Source of the DNA: Haloarcula japonica DSM 6131
Lineage (GTDB): Archaea > Halobacteriota > Halobacteria > Halobacteriales > Haloarculaceae
Reading direction: 5' to 3'
DNA length: 64,000 nucleotides
Assembly (NCBI RefSeq): GCF_000336635.1
Contig: NZ_AOLY01000009.1
Location: forward strand, 111,199-175,198
The notes below the pieces were generated by a model. It was not told the origin of the DNA. It was given only the letters and a program-made list of their open reading frames with translations, and ran no database searches. The translations under genes were made by a program, and so were the position numbers. The first letter of the stretch is position 1. Every line of letters starts with the position of its first letter. Positions 17,527 to 26,044 of the stretch are shown piece by piece.

Positions 17527-18942
17527 TCAGAGCCCGATACTCACGACCGTCGCTTCGATAGTGATCGTCCCCAAATTGATGACCACTGTCGAGCCCTGCT
17601 GAATGGATTCGCCTTTGAACTGGACACCGCTTGTCGTTTCACGGACTCGGAGTTCGGTCGTGATGGTAATATCGCGTAGGTACGGGTGGTCGGCAACGGT
17701 GACGGAGCCGTTTTCGCCCGTTGTGATGATAACGGACGGTTCAGTACTGACGCGACTCACGCGAGCGACCGTCTGGCCGCCACTGGTTTCGGTCATCCCG
17801 GGCCTAATCGCATCGGCCATGTCCGCGCGCATGTCGGTCATCCGCAGGGTGACCGTCCGATTGGTGAGCGTCCCGCGCGGTTCGAGTGTACCGACGCGGT
17901 CGATGGTGCCGGAGAGGTCGTAGCTCTCAGTCGAGACAGTGATGTTGTTCCCGCGCTGGACTATGGCGTTCCCGAACTGCTGGCGACCGTTGCTTTCGAT
18001 GGTTGCCAGCGAGAGACCGACGAGCGCGCGCTTGCGGTCGGGATTCCGTGTTGCATACGTAGTAACGGTCTGTACTTCGGCTGCCTCATACCCGGCAACG
18101 GTGGCGACGTCGCCCGTAGCGATACGATCAGCTGTCTCGGCATCGACAGTCGTCTCAAATAGCACGTCAGTAGTCGCCGGCTGGAGACCGCTTCCGACCT
18201 GTTTTATACGGCCATCAAGCGTGTAGTCCTCGGCCGGGAGTGTGACTGTCTGGCCACGTCGGACCTGGGTACCGCCGAACCGGCGGTCGGATTGCTGCGT
18301 GTGGGTGTCGAGATCAGCTTCGACAAAGACGGTCTGTTCAGTTGTGTTTCCAGCTGTGTATGCAGCCACGTCTTCGATGGTTGCAACGGTGCGGCCAGCG
18401 AGTCGGATCTCGTCACCGGGGGTAACGTCCTGGGCTTCGGCGGTGGCCATGGTGTCCCTGAGAACCACAGTCGTGTCCTCTTGGGCGAGGCTATTGTCAC
18501 CACCCACAGCACGAATCTGGCCGCTTACTTCGTACCGACTTGTCGCGATAGTCAGTGCCCGGCCGAGGCGAGGGGGCGCATCCGTGTATGTGAGGCTGTC
18601 ACCATCGGGTGACCCCTGCAGTGTGGCTCGCAGGATGACGCGTGTTTGATCGTCCTGCGGTGTCAGGTGAACGTCTGTAATCGTAAGTTCCGAATCGCCG
18701 CCGGGACTGTACGTATCACCTTCAGTGATCTCAGAAACGATGTACGACGGTTGTGTCCCGAGATCGAGGGTGACATTGGTTGTATTCGGTTCCGGTGACT
18801 CTGACTCCGGCTGGAGAACGAGCGCAACGCCTGCCGTGACGACCGCAACGACGAGCAGGACGGCTAGCGCATCGACGACGTTGACGAGGCCGAAAAGGTT
18901 CCCATTCTCGTCAAGGAGGGTCGACGAACGACTATCTGCCAT
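17527..18942 (-). CDS. DUF4330 family membrane-anchored protein
   Basis: The protein is 471 residues from ATG 18942 (MADSRSSTLLDENG). An upstream start at 19032 would add 30 polar residues and is less likely. The N-terminus has the DUF4330 signature: a D-E-N-G-x-L-F-G-x-V-N-V-V-D segment followed by one transmembrane helix (LAVLLVVAVVTAGVALVL). Outside the membrane are four related units, each with a G-x-x-(V/I)-x-x-G pair and a closing Y-x-(L/V)-x-G-x-I-x-x-V-G, for example at DYTLDGRIKQVG and SYDLSGTIDRVG. The repeat is beta-rich and may form a surface scaffold. The function of DUF4330 is unknown. The divergent neighbour at 19283 is an HTH regulator. Confidence 0.8.
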   Translation of the reverse strand: MADSRSSTLLDENGNLFGLVNVVDALAVLLVVAVVTAGVALVLQPESESPEPNTTNVTLDLGTQPSYIVSEITEGDTYSPGGDSELTITDVHLTPQDDQTRVILRATLQGSPDGDSLTYTDAPPRLGRALTIATSRYEVSGQIRAVGGDNSLAQEDTTVVLRDTMATAEAQDVTPGDEIRLAGRTVATIEDVAAYTAGNTTEQTVFVEADLDTHTQQSDRRFGGTQVRRGQTVTLPAEDYTLDGRIKQVGSGLQPATTDVLFETTVDAETADRIATGDVATVAGYEAAEVQTVTTYATRNPDRKRALVGLSLATIESNGRQQFGNAIVQRGNNITVSTESYDLSGTIDRVGTLEPRGTLTNRTVTLRMTDMRADMADAIRPGMTETSGGQTVARVSRVSTEPSVIITTGENGSVTVADHPYLRDITITTELRVRETTSGVQFKGESIQQGSTVVINLGTITIEATVVSIGL

Positions 18943-19282
18943 GCTGTAGGGATTTCTTCCGAGTGGTTTGGGTGTTTCGTTGTCTTCCTCCCTGTTTGAG
19001 TGTGACTGTTCTCGATTCCGGACTGCACCCAACCACCCACGCTCAGAAAGTGGAAATGTACCATACCGATATAATCTAAGCAGTGATACAGCTGCTTGTG
19101 CGGGACTATCGACGTTCTCTGAGCCATACTACCGGTAGAGCCTCCCAAAATTGGTCTGTGGAGATTTTTTATCAAAAGAAATCAGTCTATATCGACAGGT
19201 GAGTAAGCAAGCGATTCCACCAAGTGACTATTAATATAGCCTCTCGATTTTTAGACACTATCTGTATAGTGGCAATGTCCTT

Positions 19283-20065
19283 GTGCCCGATTCGTCTGGT
19301 GTCCACATGCGCAACACCGGCGACCAGGGGTCGGCAACCGAGGCAAACCAGCCAGTCGATGGGGCTGGATACGGGCCGGCAAGCCCATCGGAGACGGATG
19401 GGACACCACGGGAGAAAAGTCTCTGCGTCGACCTGTGCCTGAGTCACCCGGAACTGATTTTGGCGGATGCAATCGAGAGCAGTCCGGACGTGACAGTCCG
19501 TCCGGAGCAGATGGTTAGCGACGGCACGTCGAGTTTTCTGGTGATAGAGGTAACGGGTGAACACCTAGACCAGTTCGAAACAGAACTGGCGAGGGATAGC
19601 ACGGTATGCGATCCCGTCGTGTTAGACTGGACGGAAACGAACCGCGTCTATCGTGTCGAGGTGGCCGACAGCGCCATCCGGGTCACGCCTTCACTCGTCC
19701 GTGCTGGTGGGCGTGCGCTTGACATCGAAGGGACAGGTGGACAGTGGCTGGTACACGCACAGTTTCGGTCGCGGGCAGCACTGTCGCAGTTCCGATCCGA
19801 GTGCTCTGAACGGGATATCTCATTTAGACTTGACCGACTGTACTGGACCTCCGAAGAGGCAAACGCCGGTGCATGCGGGCTGACCGCAGATCAGCAAGTC
19901 GCACTGGAGACGGCACACAGAGAGGGGTACTTCGACGTGCCCCGTGGCATCTCACAGGCAGAACTGGCGGACAAACTCGACATTTCGCCATCGGCGATGT
20001 CACAGCGGATTCGGCGCGGGATGGATCAGGTCGTTGGCTCGGAGCTCGGACTATCCGATGAGTAA
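19283..20065 (+). CDS. Bat-type HTH transcriptional regulator
   Basis: The protein is 260 residues from GTG 19283, or 252 from ATG 19307 (MRNTGDQG), which may be the true start. The N-terminal part (SLCVDLCLSHPELILADAIE and following) matches the ligand/effector-like domain of bacterio-opsin-activator type regulators. The C-terminal 60 residues contain GLTADQQVALETAHREGYFDVPR and ISQAELADKLDISPSAMSQRIRRG, the HTH_10 domain that binds DNA. No GAF or PAS sensor is present. It is divergent from the DUF4330 gene, with a 340-base shared upstream region rich in TA boxes, and could control that gene. Confidence 0.82.
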   Translation: MPDSSGVHMRNTGDQGSATEANQPVDGAGYGPASPSETDGTPREKSLCVDLCLSHPELILADAIESSPDVTVRPEQMVSDGTSSFLVIEVTGEHLDQFETELARDSTVCDPVVLDWTETNRVYRVEVADSAIRVTPSLVRAGGRALDIEGTGGQWLVHAQFRSRAALSQFRSECSERDISFRLDRLYWTSEEANAGACGLTADQQVALETAHREGYFDVPRGISQAELADKLDISPSAMSQRIRRGMDQVVGSELGLSDE

Positions 20066-20173
20066 GCAGTCGGGACATAGCAACAACTATCACTGAATCA
20101 TCAAGTGTGTCTAGAAGTGACAAGGAGGCTATGTGCCAAAAAGGATATTGCCCCGCTGTGACACTCGTACTGT

Positions 20174-21877
20174 ATGAGACACCGGATCGTGAGCGGGATC
20201 TGCGCTTTACTCCTCCTCTTGACAGTCGCGTCTGTCTCCGTAGGTGTCGCTGCCGCAACGGACGCCGGGCAGTATGCTGAATACACAGCGACGGGCAACG
20301 AAACAGTGCCAGCGATACAGTCGGCCGAGCCCACACAGGCTGTTGCGGACGGGCCGAACGGAACCGCGTTCGTCTGGGAGCAGATAGACAGCGAGCAGGT
20401 CAGCGAGTATCGGATTGCAGTGACCGTTAGTTCGCCGCAAGAAAACCTCTCGGTCTGTGCGCGTGCGAACGGGTCGTTGAACTGTACGTCGGTCGGCCCG
20501 AACGGAACTGCGACCCTCACGACTCCTGGGGCGGCGGGACTCGATGATCTCTCTATCGCTCTTTACAATACGAGCGCTGACACCACGCTAGATCGGCAGT
20601 CGGTGTCTCTGCAGCCGATTCAGCGAGCCGGTGATATTGACGACGACGGGCTCAACAACAGCAACGAGGTGGTCCAAGAGACGAATCTCACTGATGCTGA
20701 CACTGACGACGACGGGCTGACGGATGGTGCGGAGGTCCACCAGCACGGGACAGTCCCAACAGCCGCAGATACTGACGAAGACGGTGTCGGTGACAGGGCT
20801 GAGATTCAACAGGGAACCGACCCGCGACAGGGCGACACGGACGGCGACGGGCTGTCGGACGAACGCGAACTGTCACTCGGGACGAATCCGACCGTCGCCG
20901 ATACTGACGGCGATGGACTGTCCGACCAGCGAGAGGCGTCCGGAAAGACCGACCCGACCGACGCAGACACGGACGACGACGGCGTCGCCGACGGCCGGGA
21001 GCTGGAGATCGGCACGAACCCGGTACAGGCTGACACGGACGATGACGAAGTCGCCGATGGGCGAGAGCTAGCCATAGGCACGGACCCGACAGTCGCAGAC
21101 ACCGACGGAGATGGGGTAACAGACGGGGCAGAACTCGAAGCGGGAACTGCACCGACCAAGAGCGATACGGACGGTGACGGCCTCAACGACGGAAAGGAAC
21201 TGGCGGCTGGCACGTCCCCGACCACCGTCGATACGGACGGCGATGGTCTCAGCGACGGACGCGAGATTTCAGGCCTTGGAACGGACCCGCTCGCAGCCGA
21301 CTCGGACGGTGACTTCCTGACCGACCAGCAGGAAATCGTCTGGGGAACGAACCCGAACAGCGTGCTGACGCCGGCCTGGGTGACGAGTTCGCTTCTTGGG
21401 TTCCTCATTGGAATCGGGCTGACAGTCGTATCAATCAGGCGTGGCTGGGTCACGGAGCTGTCCGTGGCAGCCAGACTGTTCATCTATCGCCACCTCGAAC
21501 TGGACCGGGAGATAATCGCGGTCAACCGTGAAATCGAAGCGACGGACAGGGTTGCCGAAGCTGACCGTCCAGATGTCGACGCGGACACCGCGGCTGAAGC
21601 CTTCGAGCAAGCCGACCGGGAACTCACCCCCGACGCGCGGCTCGTGAAACTGATGCTGCAAGTCGAGAACGGCCGTCTGCACCAGACTGATATCGTCGAG
21701 GCGACGGACTGGTCGAAAGCGAAGGTCAGCCGCCTCCTGTCGCGGATGGTCGACGACGACGAGGTCGTAAAGATCCGTCTCGGCAGGGAGAACCTCATCT
21801 GTCTGGAACGGGCAAAGCCTGCAGCGGCGAACTCGCCACACGCGGGCGATATCAAGCCACCGACGCCCGGCGGATAA
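20174..21877 (+). CDS. Transmembrane winged-helix regulator with extracellular TSP3 calcium-binding repeats
   Basis: The 567-residue protein has four parts. Residues 1-28 are a Sec signal peptide (ALLLLLTVASVSVGVAAA). Residues 29-150 are a beta-rich ectodomain with N-glycosylation-type NGT/NLS sequons. Residues about 153-390 contain eleven thrombospondin type 3 units of the form DTDGDGLSDGRE, expected to bind calcium. One transmembrane helix (SSLLGFLIGIGLTVVSI, about 400-420) follows, and the cytoplasmic end has a winged helix, QVENGRLHQTDIVEATDWSKAKVSRLLSRM (split here as VENGRLHQTDIVE and WSKAKVSRLL). The layout suggests direct signalling from outside to DNA. The target is unknown. A hairpin with a T-run follows the stop. 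Confidence 0.85.
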   Translation: MRHRIVSGICALLLLLTVASVSVGVAAATDAGQYAEYTATGNETVPAIQSAEPTQAVADGPNGTAFVWEQIDSEQVSEYRIAVTVSSPQENLSVCARANGSLNCTSVGPNGTATLTTPGAAGLDDLSIALYNTSADTTLDRQSVSLQPIQRAGDIDDDGLNNSNEVVQETNLTDADTDDDGLTDGAEVHQHGTVPTAADTDEDGVGDRAEIQQGTDPRQGDTDGDGLSDERELSLGTNPTVADTDGDGLSDQREASGKTDPTDADTDDDGVADGRELEIGTNPVQADTDDDEVADGRELAIGTDPTVADTDGDGVTDGAELEAGTAPTKSDTDGDGLNDGKELAAGTSPTTVDTDGDGLSDGREISGLGTDPLAADSDGDFLTDQQEIVWGTNPNSVLTPAWVTSSLLGFLIGIGLTVVSIRRGWVTELSVAARLFIYRHLELDREIIAVNREIEATDRVAEADRPDVDADTAAEAFEQADRELTPDARLVKLMLQVENGRLHQTDIVEATDWSKAKVSRLLSRMVDDDEVVKIRLGRENLICLERAKPAAANSPHAGDIKPPTPGG

Positions 21878-21903
21878 ACCGGTTCACGTCCCGGATAGCC
21901 GGT

Positions 21904-21938
21904 CGGTAGTGGCATCACTGTTCACTACCGGCGTTTTT
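21904..21938 (+). terminator. Stem-loop with T-run after the TSP3 gene
   Basis: CGGTAGTG at 21904-21911 pairs with CACTACCG at 21923-21930, and GCGTTTTT follows. It begins 27 bases after the stop of the TSP3 regulator. T-runs are the main archaeal termination signal; the hairpin is additional. Confidence 0.5.
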
Positions 21939-22349
21939 CGGATGTGTCTCCGTCATCTGCAACTGTCACAACAGTTGTCACTGAAGCCACACCGATAGCC
22001 GGTAGACGCATGGAAACGATAATTTCCGTCTGTTGGCCCTTCTATAACCAACAAACGGCGGAATCCGTCCGAGATACAATGCCTACCGCAACTGCCCGTA
22101 TGCCCATTTGTAGATCTTATTTGCCGCTGTAGTGGTGAAACAATTTAGTATGCTGTGTGAAACAGCGGTGGAACGGAGCTCTTAACCCGAAACCCCCGGA
22201 AAATAGGTTTATAGCCTTCAGAACGCTGTTTTATCGTGCGCTGGTCCCTGGTAAGTCGGCCATTATCGACCCGTTAAATCGGTGAAACAGTCGCAATCGG
22301 CGGAACAGTCGACCCGGTATATGTCGATTGCTGAAAAAGCAGAGGGCAC
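21939..22349. promoter_or_regulatory. Leader and promoter region of the winged-helix pair
   Basis: No gene is supported here. A perfect inverted repeat AACTGT-CACA-ACAGTT lies at 21961-21976, with a further TGTCAC just after. A TATA-like box TTTATA at 22208-22213 is preceded by a purine-rich stretch that could serve as BRE. It would give a leader of about 110 bases for the gene at 22350. The palindrome is a candidate regulator site but is far (about 250 bases) from the TATA box. Confidence 0.35.
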
Positions 22350-23063
22350 ATGTCCATAGCTGAAACGACTTCCGAACCCACGACAACTGAGGCCGAGGAG
22401 TCCGCGACGGAGGAATCGTCATCTGCGGAGTCCACATCGGACGACGAGCTCACCCGCGACGACCTTTTCCACGTCCTCCAGTGTCGTCGCCGCCGTCTGG
22501 TCCTCAAATACCTCCACGAACACCCCGGTGGTGAGCCGGCCGATATGAGCGACATCGCAGAACACATCGCAGCGCTGGAACACGACACGACGGTCGACTC
22601 GCTCCGCTCGAAACAGCGCCAGCGCGTCTACATCGCGCTGTACCAGTCTCATCTCCCAAAGATGGACGATGCGGGCGTCATCAACTACAACCAGGACCGG
22701 GGACTCGTCGAAGCGACCGCACTCGCGAACTCCTTCCACAAATATCTCGACGAGGAACCATCACTTCTGTCGACGTCGGCTGCGGAGTCGACGCCGTCGA
22801 CCCAGCCCATCACCGAGCATGATCGGATAGATGCTCGCGCGTCGGCCGACAAGCGATGGTCAAGTCGGTATCTCGGGACTGCGTGTGCGACACTGATTAC
22901 GGTCGGTGGACTCGCACTTAGCGGGATCACAGTGCCGGGCGTCGCAGTCGCACTCGTCGTGAGCGTAGTGTTCGTAGCGCTGGCGGTGAGTCATCGACTC
23001 TCACTGTCGGCACCACAGTCGCTTGCTGACCGTCTACGGGCCGGTTTCGATACGGAGAGCTGA
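22350..23063 (+). CDS. Membrane-anchored DUF7344-type winged-helix protein
   Basis: This 237-residue protein begins with about 35 acidic, serine- and threonine-rich residues. A winged helix follows (RDDLFHVLQCRRRRLVLKYL), with the family feature RQRVYIALYQSHLPKMDDAGVINYNQDRGLV at roughly residues 90-122. The C-terminal 70 residues contain two transmembrane helices (ACATLITVGGLALSGI and VALVVSVVFVALAVS). The family is widespread in haloarchaea and is presumed to bind DNA or sense at the membrane; its targets are not known. A paralogue follows on the same strand, so the two are probably an operon. Confidence 0.8.
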   Translation: MSIAETTSEPTTTEAEESATEESSSAESTSDDELTRDDLFHVLQCRRRRLVLKYLHEHPGGEPADMSDIAEHIAALEHDTTVDSLRSKQRQRVYIALYQSHLPKMDDAGVINYNQDRGLVEATALANSFHKYLDEEPSLLSTSAAESTPSTQPITEHDRIDARASADKRWSSRYLGTACATLITVGGLALSGITVPGVAVALVVSVVFVALAVSHRLSLSAPQSLADRLRAGFDTES

Positions 23064-23098
23064 GCTACGTACAGATGTGTGCACACAGCGCGACATCT

Positions 23099-23105
23099 GG
23101 GAGGT
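23099..23105 (+). promoter_or_regulatory. Shine-Dalgarno site fixing the start at 23115
   Basis: GGGAGGT lies 9 bases before ATG 23115. It supports that start over the in-frame upstream ATG at 23079. Such a strong site is uncommon in this window, where many genes are leaderless or overlap. Confidence 0.65.
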
Positions 23106-23114
23106 AAGAAACAG

Positions 23115-23675
23115 ATGCGACTGACAGCGGGACTTGACGCCGTCCGTGATGCCGGAAAAACGACTGAGCCTCCAGATCAGCCCGGCCTTGTTGACGCGAC
23201 GATATTCGATATTCTCGGTAACGAGCGCCGTCGCGCCTGCTTGCACTGCCTTGCTGAACACGAGGGAGCGCTATCTGTTAGTGCGCTGGGAAAACAGGTG
23301 GCGCGCGCCGTCGCCGATGCAGAGGCCGATAGTGACGAGCTTTACGACAGTGTGTACATTTCACTCTGTCAGACACACCTGCCAAAGCTTGACGCTGTCG
23401 GGCTGGTAGAATACGAGCAAAACCGAAAACGAGTCCGTCAGGGTCCCAGATTCGATGCTATCAGAGACCAGTTCGAAGCGGCCCGCACAACAGAGAAACA
23501 GTCAAGCGATGGTATTCGAGCCGAGATCATCGTGCCTATTCTGACGGTGGCGATAGGCGCAGCCGCAATCCTGAGTCCACCGGCAGCCAGAACCGTACTG
23601 CTTTTCGGACTCGTTGCGATTCACGTTCTCGTCCTCATATTTGCGTCCACGTCTCCGTTCACAATCAGTCATTGA
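23115..23675 (+). CDS. Membrane-anchored DUF7344-type winged-helix protein, second copy
   Basis: The protein is 186 residues from ATG 23115, chosen because of the GGGAGGT site just upstream. The winged helix reads VDATIFDILGNERRRACLHCL with SVYISLCQTHLPKLDAVGLVEYEQNRKRV, aligning with the gene at 22350. Two C-terminal hydrophobic helices (EIIVPILTVAIGAAAIL and TVLLFGLVAIHVLVLIF) anchor it. It differs from the first copy by a short N-terminus and two cysteines in the first helix region (RACLHCL). The pair probably arose by tandem duplication and may form a heterodimer. Targets are unknown. Confidence 0.78.
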   Translation: MRLTAGLDAVRDAGKTTEPPDQPGLVDATIFDILGNERRRACLHCLAEHEGALSVSALGKQVARAVADAEADSDELYDSVYISLCQTHLPKLDAVGLVEYEQNRKRVRQGPRFDAIRDQFEAARTTEKQSSDGIRAEIIVPILTVAIGAAAILSPPAARTVLLFGLVAIHVLVLIFASTSPFTISH

Positions 23676-24217
23676 GCCCGTCCGCATGTTCAGAAGTGAG
23701 ACATTCACTGACCAGCGATGGGAAAGTAGTCACCTGCTACTATAGTGAACGTTCAGCCAGACGGTTGCTGCGTGTTAGACAGGGCCTCGATCAGAGACCT
23801 GTGGATATACTGTGGCACAGCTTTTGAGAGCGGTCCCCTGAACTGACCAGTAGAAGTACGCGTCTACCGGGGAGGCAGCGGGCGTAAAGAAGCATATAAT
23901 CAAACGGTGGGGAGACAGAGACAGCGTGTATGACCGACTACGCAAATATGCGAAAGGCGATTGAAGAGACGAAAGAGTCGTTTGATGCGGTCGAACGGTT
24001 CCAACGTCGGTCAGCCCTCTGTCCTTGGTTGAATGTGCCGCTTCGGGATGAGTCGTAAGCAGGCCGTAGGCTACGTCTTGATCGATACATCGGATCTCGT
24101 ACACGGCCGGTGGTGATAGCTCGTCCGTTCCGGGAACGGTGGCTCGCCGGCCGGATGAAAATACACTTCACCCATCGGTGGAAAGCTGGTGCATATGTAT
24201 CAGGCGGAGGCACAGTC
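23676..24217. other. Intergenic region before trkA
   Basis: Apart from a possible 42-codon gene at 23930-24058, I see no coding frame. The open frame of trkA extends upstream to 24110, but that part (RPFRERWLAGRMKIHF) is not family-like and is probably leader. A TATA-like CATATAATC lies at 23893-23901 and would suit the small gene. Confidence 0.35.
23930..24058 (+). CDS. Possible 42-residue small protein
   Basis: ATG 23930 to TAA 24056-24058 encodes a mostly helical peptide (MTDYANMRKAIEETKESFD, then RFQRRSALCPWLNVPLRDES). The start lies about 30 bases downstream of a TATA-like box at 23893-23901, which fits a leaderless or short-leader archaeal transcript. I do not recognise it. The amphipathic N-terminal helix is protein-like, but chance cannot be excluded. 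Confidence 0.35.
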   Translation: MTDYANMRKAIEETKESFDAVERFQRRSALCPWLNVPLRDES

Positions 24218-25549
24218 GTGTATATCGTAATCGTCGGCGCGGGCGAGGTCGGCTCGAATATCGCTGAGAGCCTCGCAGAAAGCCACGAGGTTGCCGTCGT
24301 AGATATTGATCCTGATCGTGTGGAGAGCCTGATGTACGAAGCCGATGTGCTCGGTGTCGAAGGGGATGGTGCGGAACTCGACACCCTCTCGGAGGCCGGT
24401 ATCGAGAAAGCCGACGTTCTCATCGCCAGTACCGACGATGACGAGACGAACATCGTCACCTGTGGGACGGCGGTAACGGCAGCTGACCCGTTCACCATTT
24501 CCCGCGTCAAAAGCGCGAAATTCCTCCGGACGTGGGAGAAGTCCGGGGGCGCTTTCGGCGTGGACCACATGGTCGCGACGAACCTGCTCACTGCGGAGAA
24601 CATCGCCCGCGTCATCGGGCTTCCCGGCGCGCGTGACGTGGAAACGTTCGTCGACGGGCAGGTCCAGATGGGGGAGTTTGGAGTTCGCGAGTCCAGTCCA
24701 ATCGCGGACCAAACCGTCGCGGAGGCTGACCGCTACGAATCCCTGACCTTCGCCGCCGTATTGCGCGACGACGAGGTTATCATCCCGCGCGGGGAGACGG
24801 TAATCAAAGCAGGCGACGACATCGTCGTCATCGGAAGTCGTGAGAGCGTTCGCCAGTTCGCGACCGAAATCGCGCCGGAGTCAGAGGCGACCCAGAACGT
24901 CCTCATCGTCGGGGGAAGTGATGTCGGGTATCACACTGCACGACTGCTCCAGGATCGTGGCATCAAGCCACGGCTCATCGAACAAGACCACGACAGGGCG
25001 CGCGAACTCGCGGAGGACCTGCAGGGAACCACCGTGCTGGAGAGTGATGCAACGGATAGCGAATTCCTCGAACGCGAACACGTCTCAGACGCCGATGCCG
25101 TGGTTGCGACGCTCGACAGCGACGAAAAGAACCTCCTAGTGACGCTGCTGGCCAAGCGACTTGGTGCGGAGCGAACCGTTGCCGTCGTCAACTCCGGCGA
25201 GTACGTCGACCTGTTCGAAGCCGTCGGCGTCGACGTGGCTGTCAATCCCCGAGAGACGACCGCCGAAGAGATCACGCGGTTCACCCGGGAATACGACGCG
25301 ACGAAGGTGGCTATCATCGAATCCGACCGCGCCGAGGTGCTGGAAATCGAGGTATCCGCCGACAGCGTCCTCGCTGGGCGGCCGATTCAAGAGTCTGTAC
25401 AGGAACTGCCGACTGGCGTGGTCATCGGGGCTATCAGCCGCGGCGGCGAACTGGTCATTCCCCGCGGTGACACCGTCATCGAACCCGGCGATCACGTCGT
25501 AGTGTTCGTCGACGCCGACTGCCTGAAAGCGGTCAACGACAAATTGTAG
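24218..25549 (+). CDS. trkA: Trk potassium uptake regulatory subunit TrkA
   Basis: The protein is 443 residues from GTG 24218 (reading VYIVIVGAGEVG), the usual family length. Upstream in-frame residues are not conserved-looking. It has two RCK halves: an NAD-binding Rossmann domain with GAGEVG near residue 8 followed by a TrkA-C domain, and a second Rossmann domain with VGGSDVG followed by another TrkA-C (VLAGRPIQE...VVVFVD). Each acidic end-of-strand-two residue (DIDPDR, EQDHDR) fits NAD(H) binding. It gates a TrkH-type channel for K+ uptake, a central need for a salt-in haloarchaeon. The channel gene is not adjacent in this window. Confidence 0.93.
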   Translation: MYIVIVGAGEVGSNIAESLAESHEVAVVDIDPDRVESLMYEADVLGVEGDGAELDTLSEAGIEKADVLIASTDDDETNIVTCGTAVTAADPFTISRVKSAKFLRTWEKSGGAFGVDHMVATNLLTAENIARVIGLPGARDVETFVDGQVQMGEFGVRESSPIADQTVAEADRYESLTFAAVLRDDEVIIPRGETVIKAGDDIVVIGSRESVRQFATEIAPESEATQNVLIVGGSDVGYHTARLLQDRGIKPRLIEQDHDRARELAEDLQGTTVLESDATDSEFLEREHVSDADAVVATLDSDEKNLLVTLLAKRLGAERTVAVVNSGEYVDLFEAVGVDVAVNPRETTAEEITRFTREYDATKVAIIESDRAEVLEIEVSADSVLAGRPIQESVQELPTGVVIGAISRGGELVIPRGDTVIEPGDHVVVFVDADCLKAVNDKL

Positions 25550-25606
25550 CCGCGCTGAGGGAGTCGCTCCCAAGGGACTAAACCCATCTCCCGCCTCAGC
25601 TAGTGT

Positions 25607-25918
25607 ATGTCTCCCGTTGCGGACCGTATCGTGCTCTCATTTGCCCCCAGCACCGCCGATGGAGACCCGTGGTCCGGCATCGATACCGAGTGGATCGCCG
25701 ACGAACTCCGCGGGGACACCTATCGACAGTACCTCCGACGCGCCCGCGGCGGGCCGGTGGCCGTCGGCGAGGAGTGGGACGAATTCGTGAGCTGTGGCTG
25801 TGCAACGCCACAGGACGTGGTGTTGCGCGTCGAGCGCGTCGAGGGCGGAACGGTACTCGGCGACGCGACGACGCTGGACGTTCATCCCCGTGACGACGCC
25901 GAGGCAGTGTCACAGTAG
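25607..25918 (+). CDS. Conserved haloarchaeal hypothetical protein
   Basis: The 103-residue acidic protein begins MSPVADRIVLSFAP. It contains EWDEFVSCGCATPQDVVLRVE, with a CGC pair that could bind a metal or form a disulfide. No membrane helix or known domain is evident. It starts 57 bases after trkA and precedes phoU on the same strand, so it may share the trkA transcript. Function is unknown. Confidence 0.65.
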   Translation: MSPVADRIVLSFAPSTADGDPWSGIDTEWIADELRGDTYRQYLRRARGGPVAVGEEWDEFVSCGCATPQDVVLRVERVEGGTVLGDATTLDVHPRDDAEAVSQ

Positions 25919-26044
25919 TCGGTTCTCGCTGTCGAGCATGCCTGTCCCTGCATAGCACGCCCGTTGCCACGGTCATCCCGGACGGTATCGGGAGATATTG
26001 GGAGAAGGGAAAGGCTGATGCATGCCACCAGCACATTCCGGACT

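Noticed and set aside
21944-22132. A 62-codon plus-strand frame between the TSP3 gene and the winged-helix pair
   Set aside because: Composition is cysteine- and threonine-rich and not haloarchaeal; the stretch carries a palindrome and promoter-like boxes instead.
24110-24217. Upstream start for trkA at 24110
   Set aside because: The extra 36 residues are not TrkA-like; GTG 24218 gives the standard Rossmann start.
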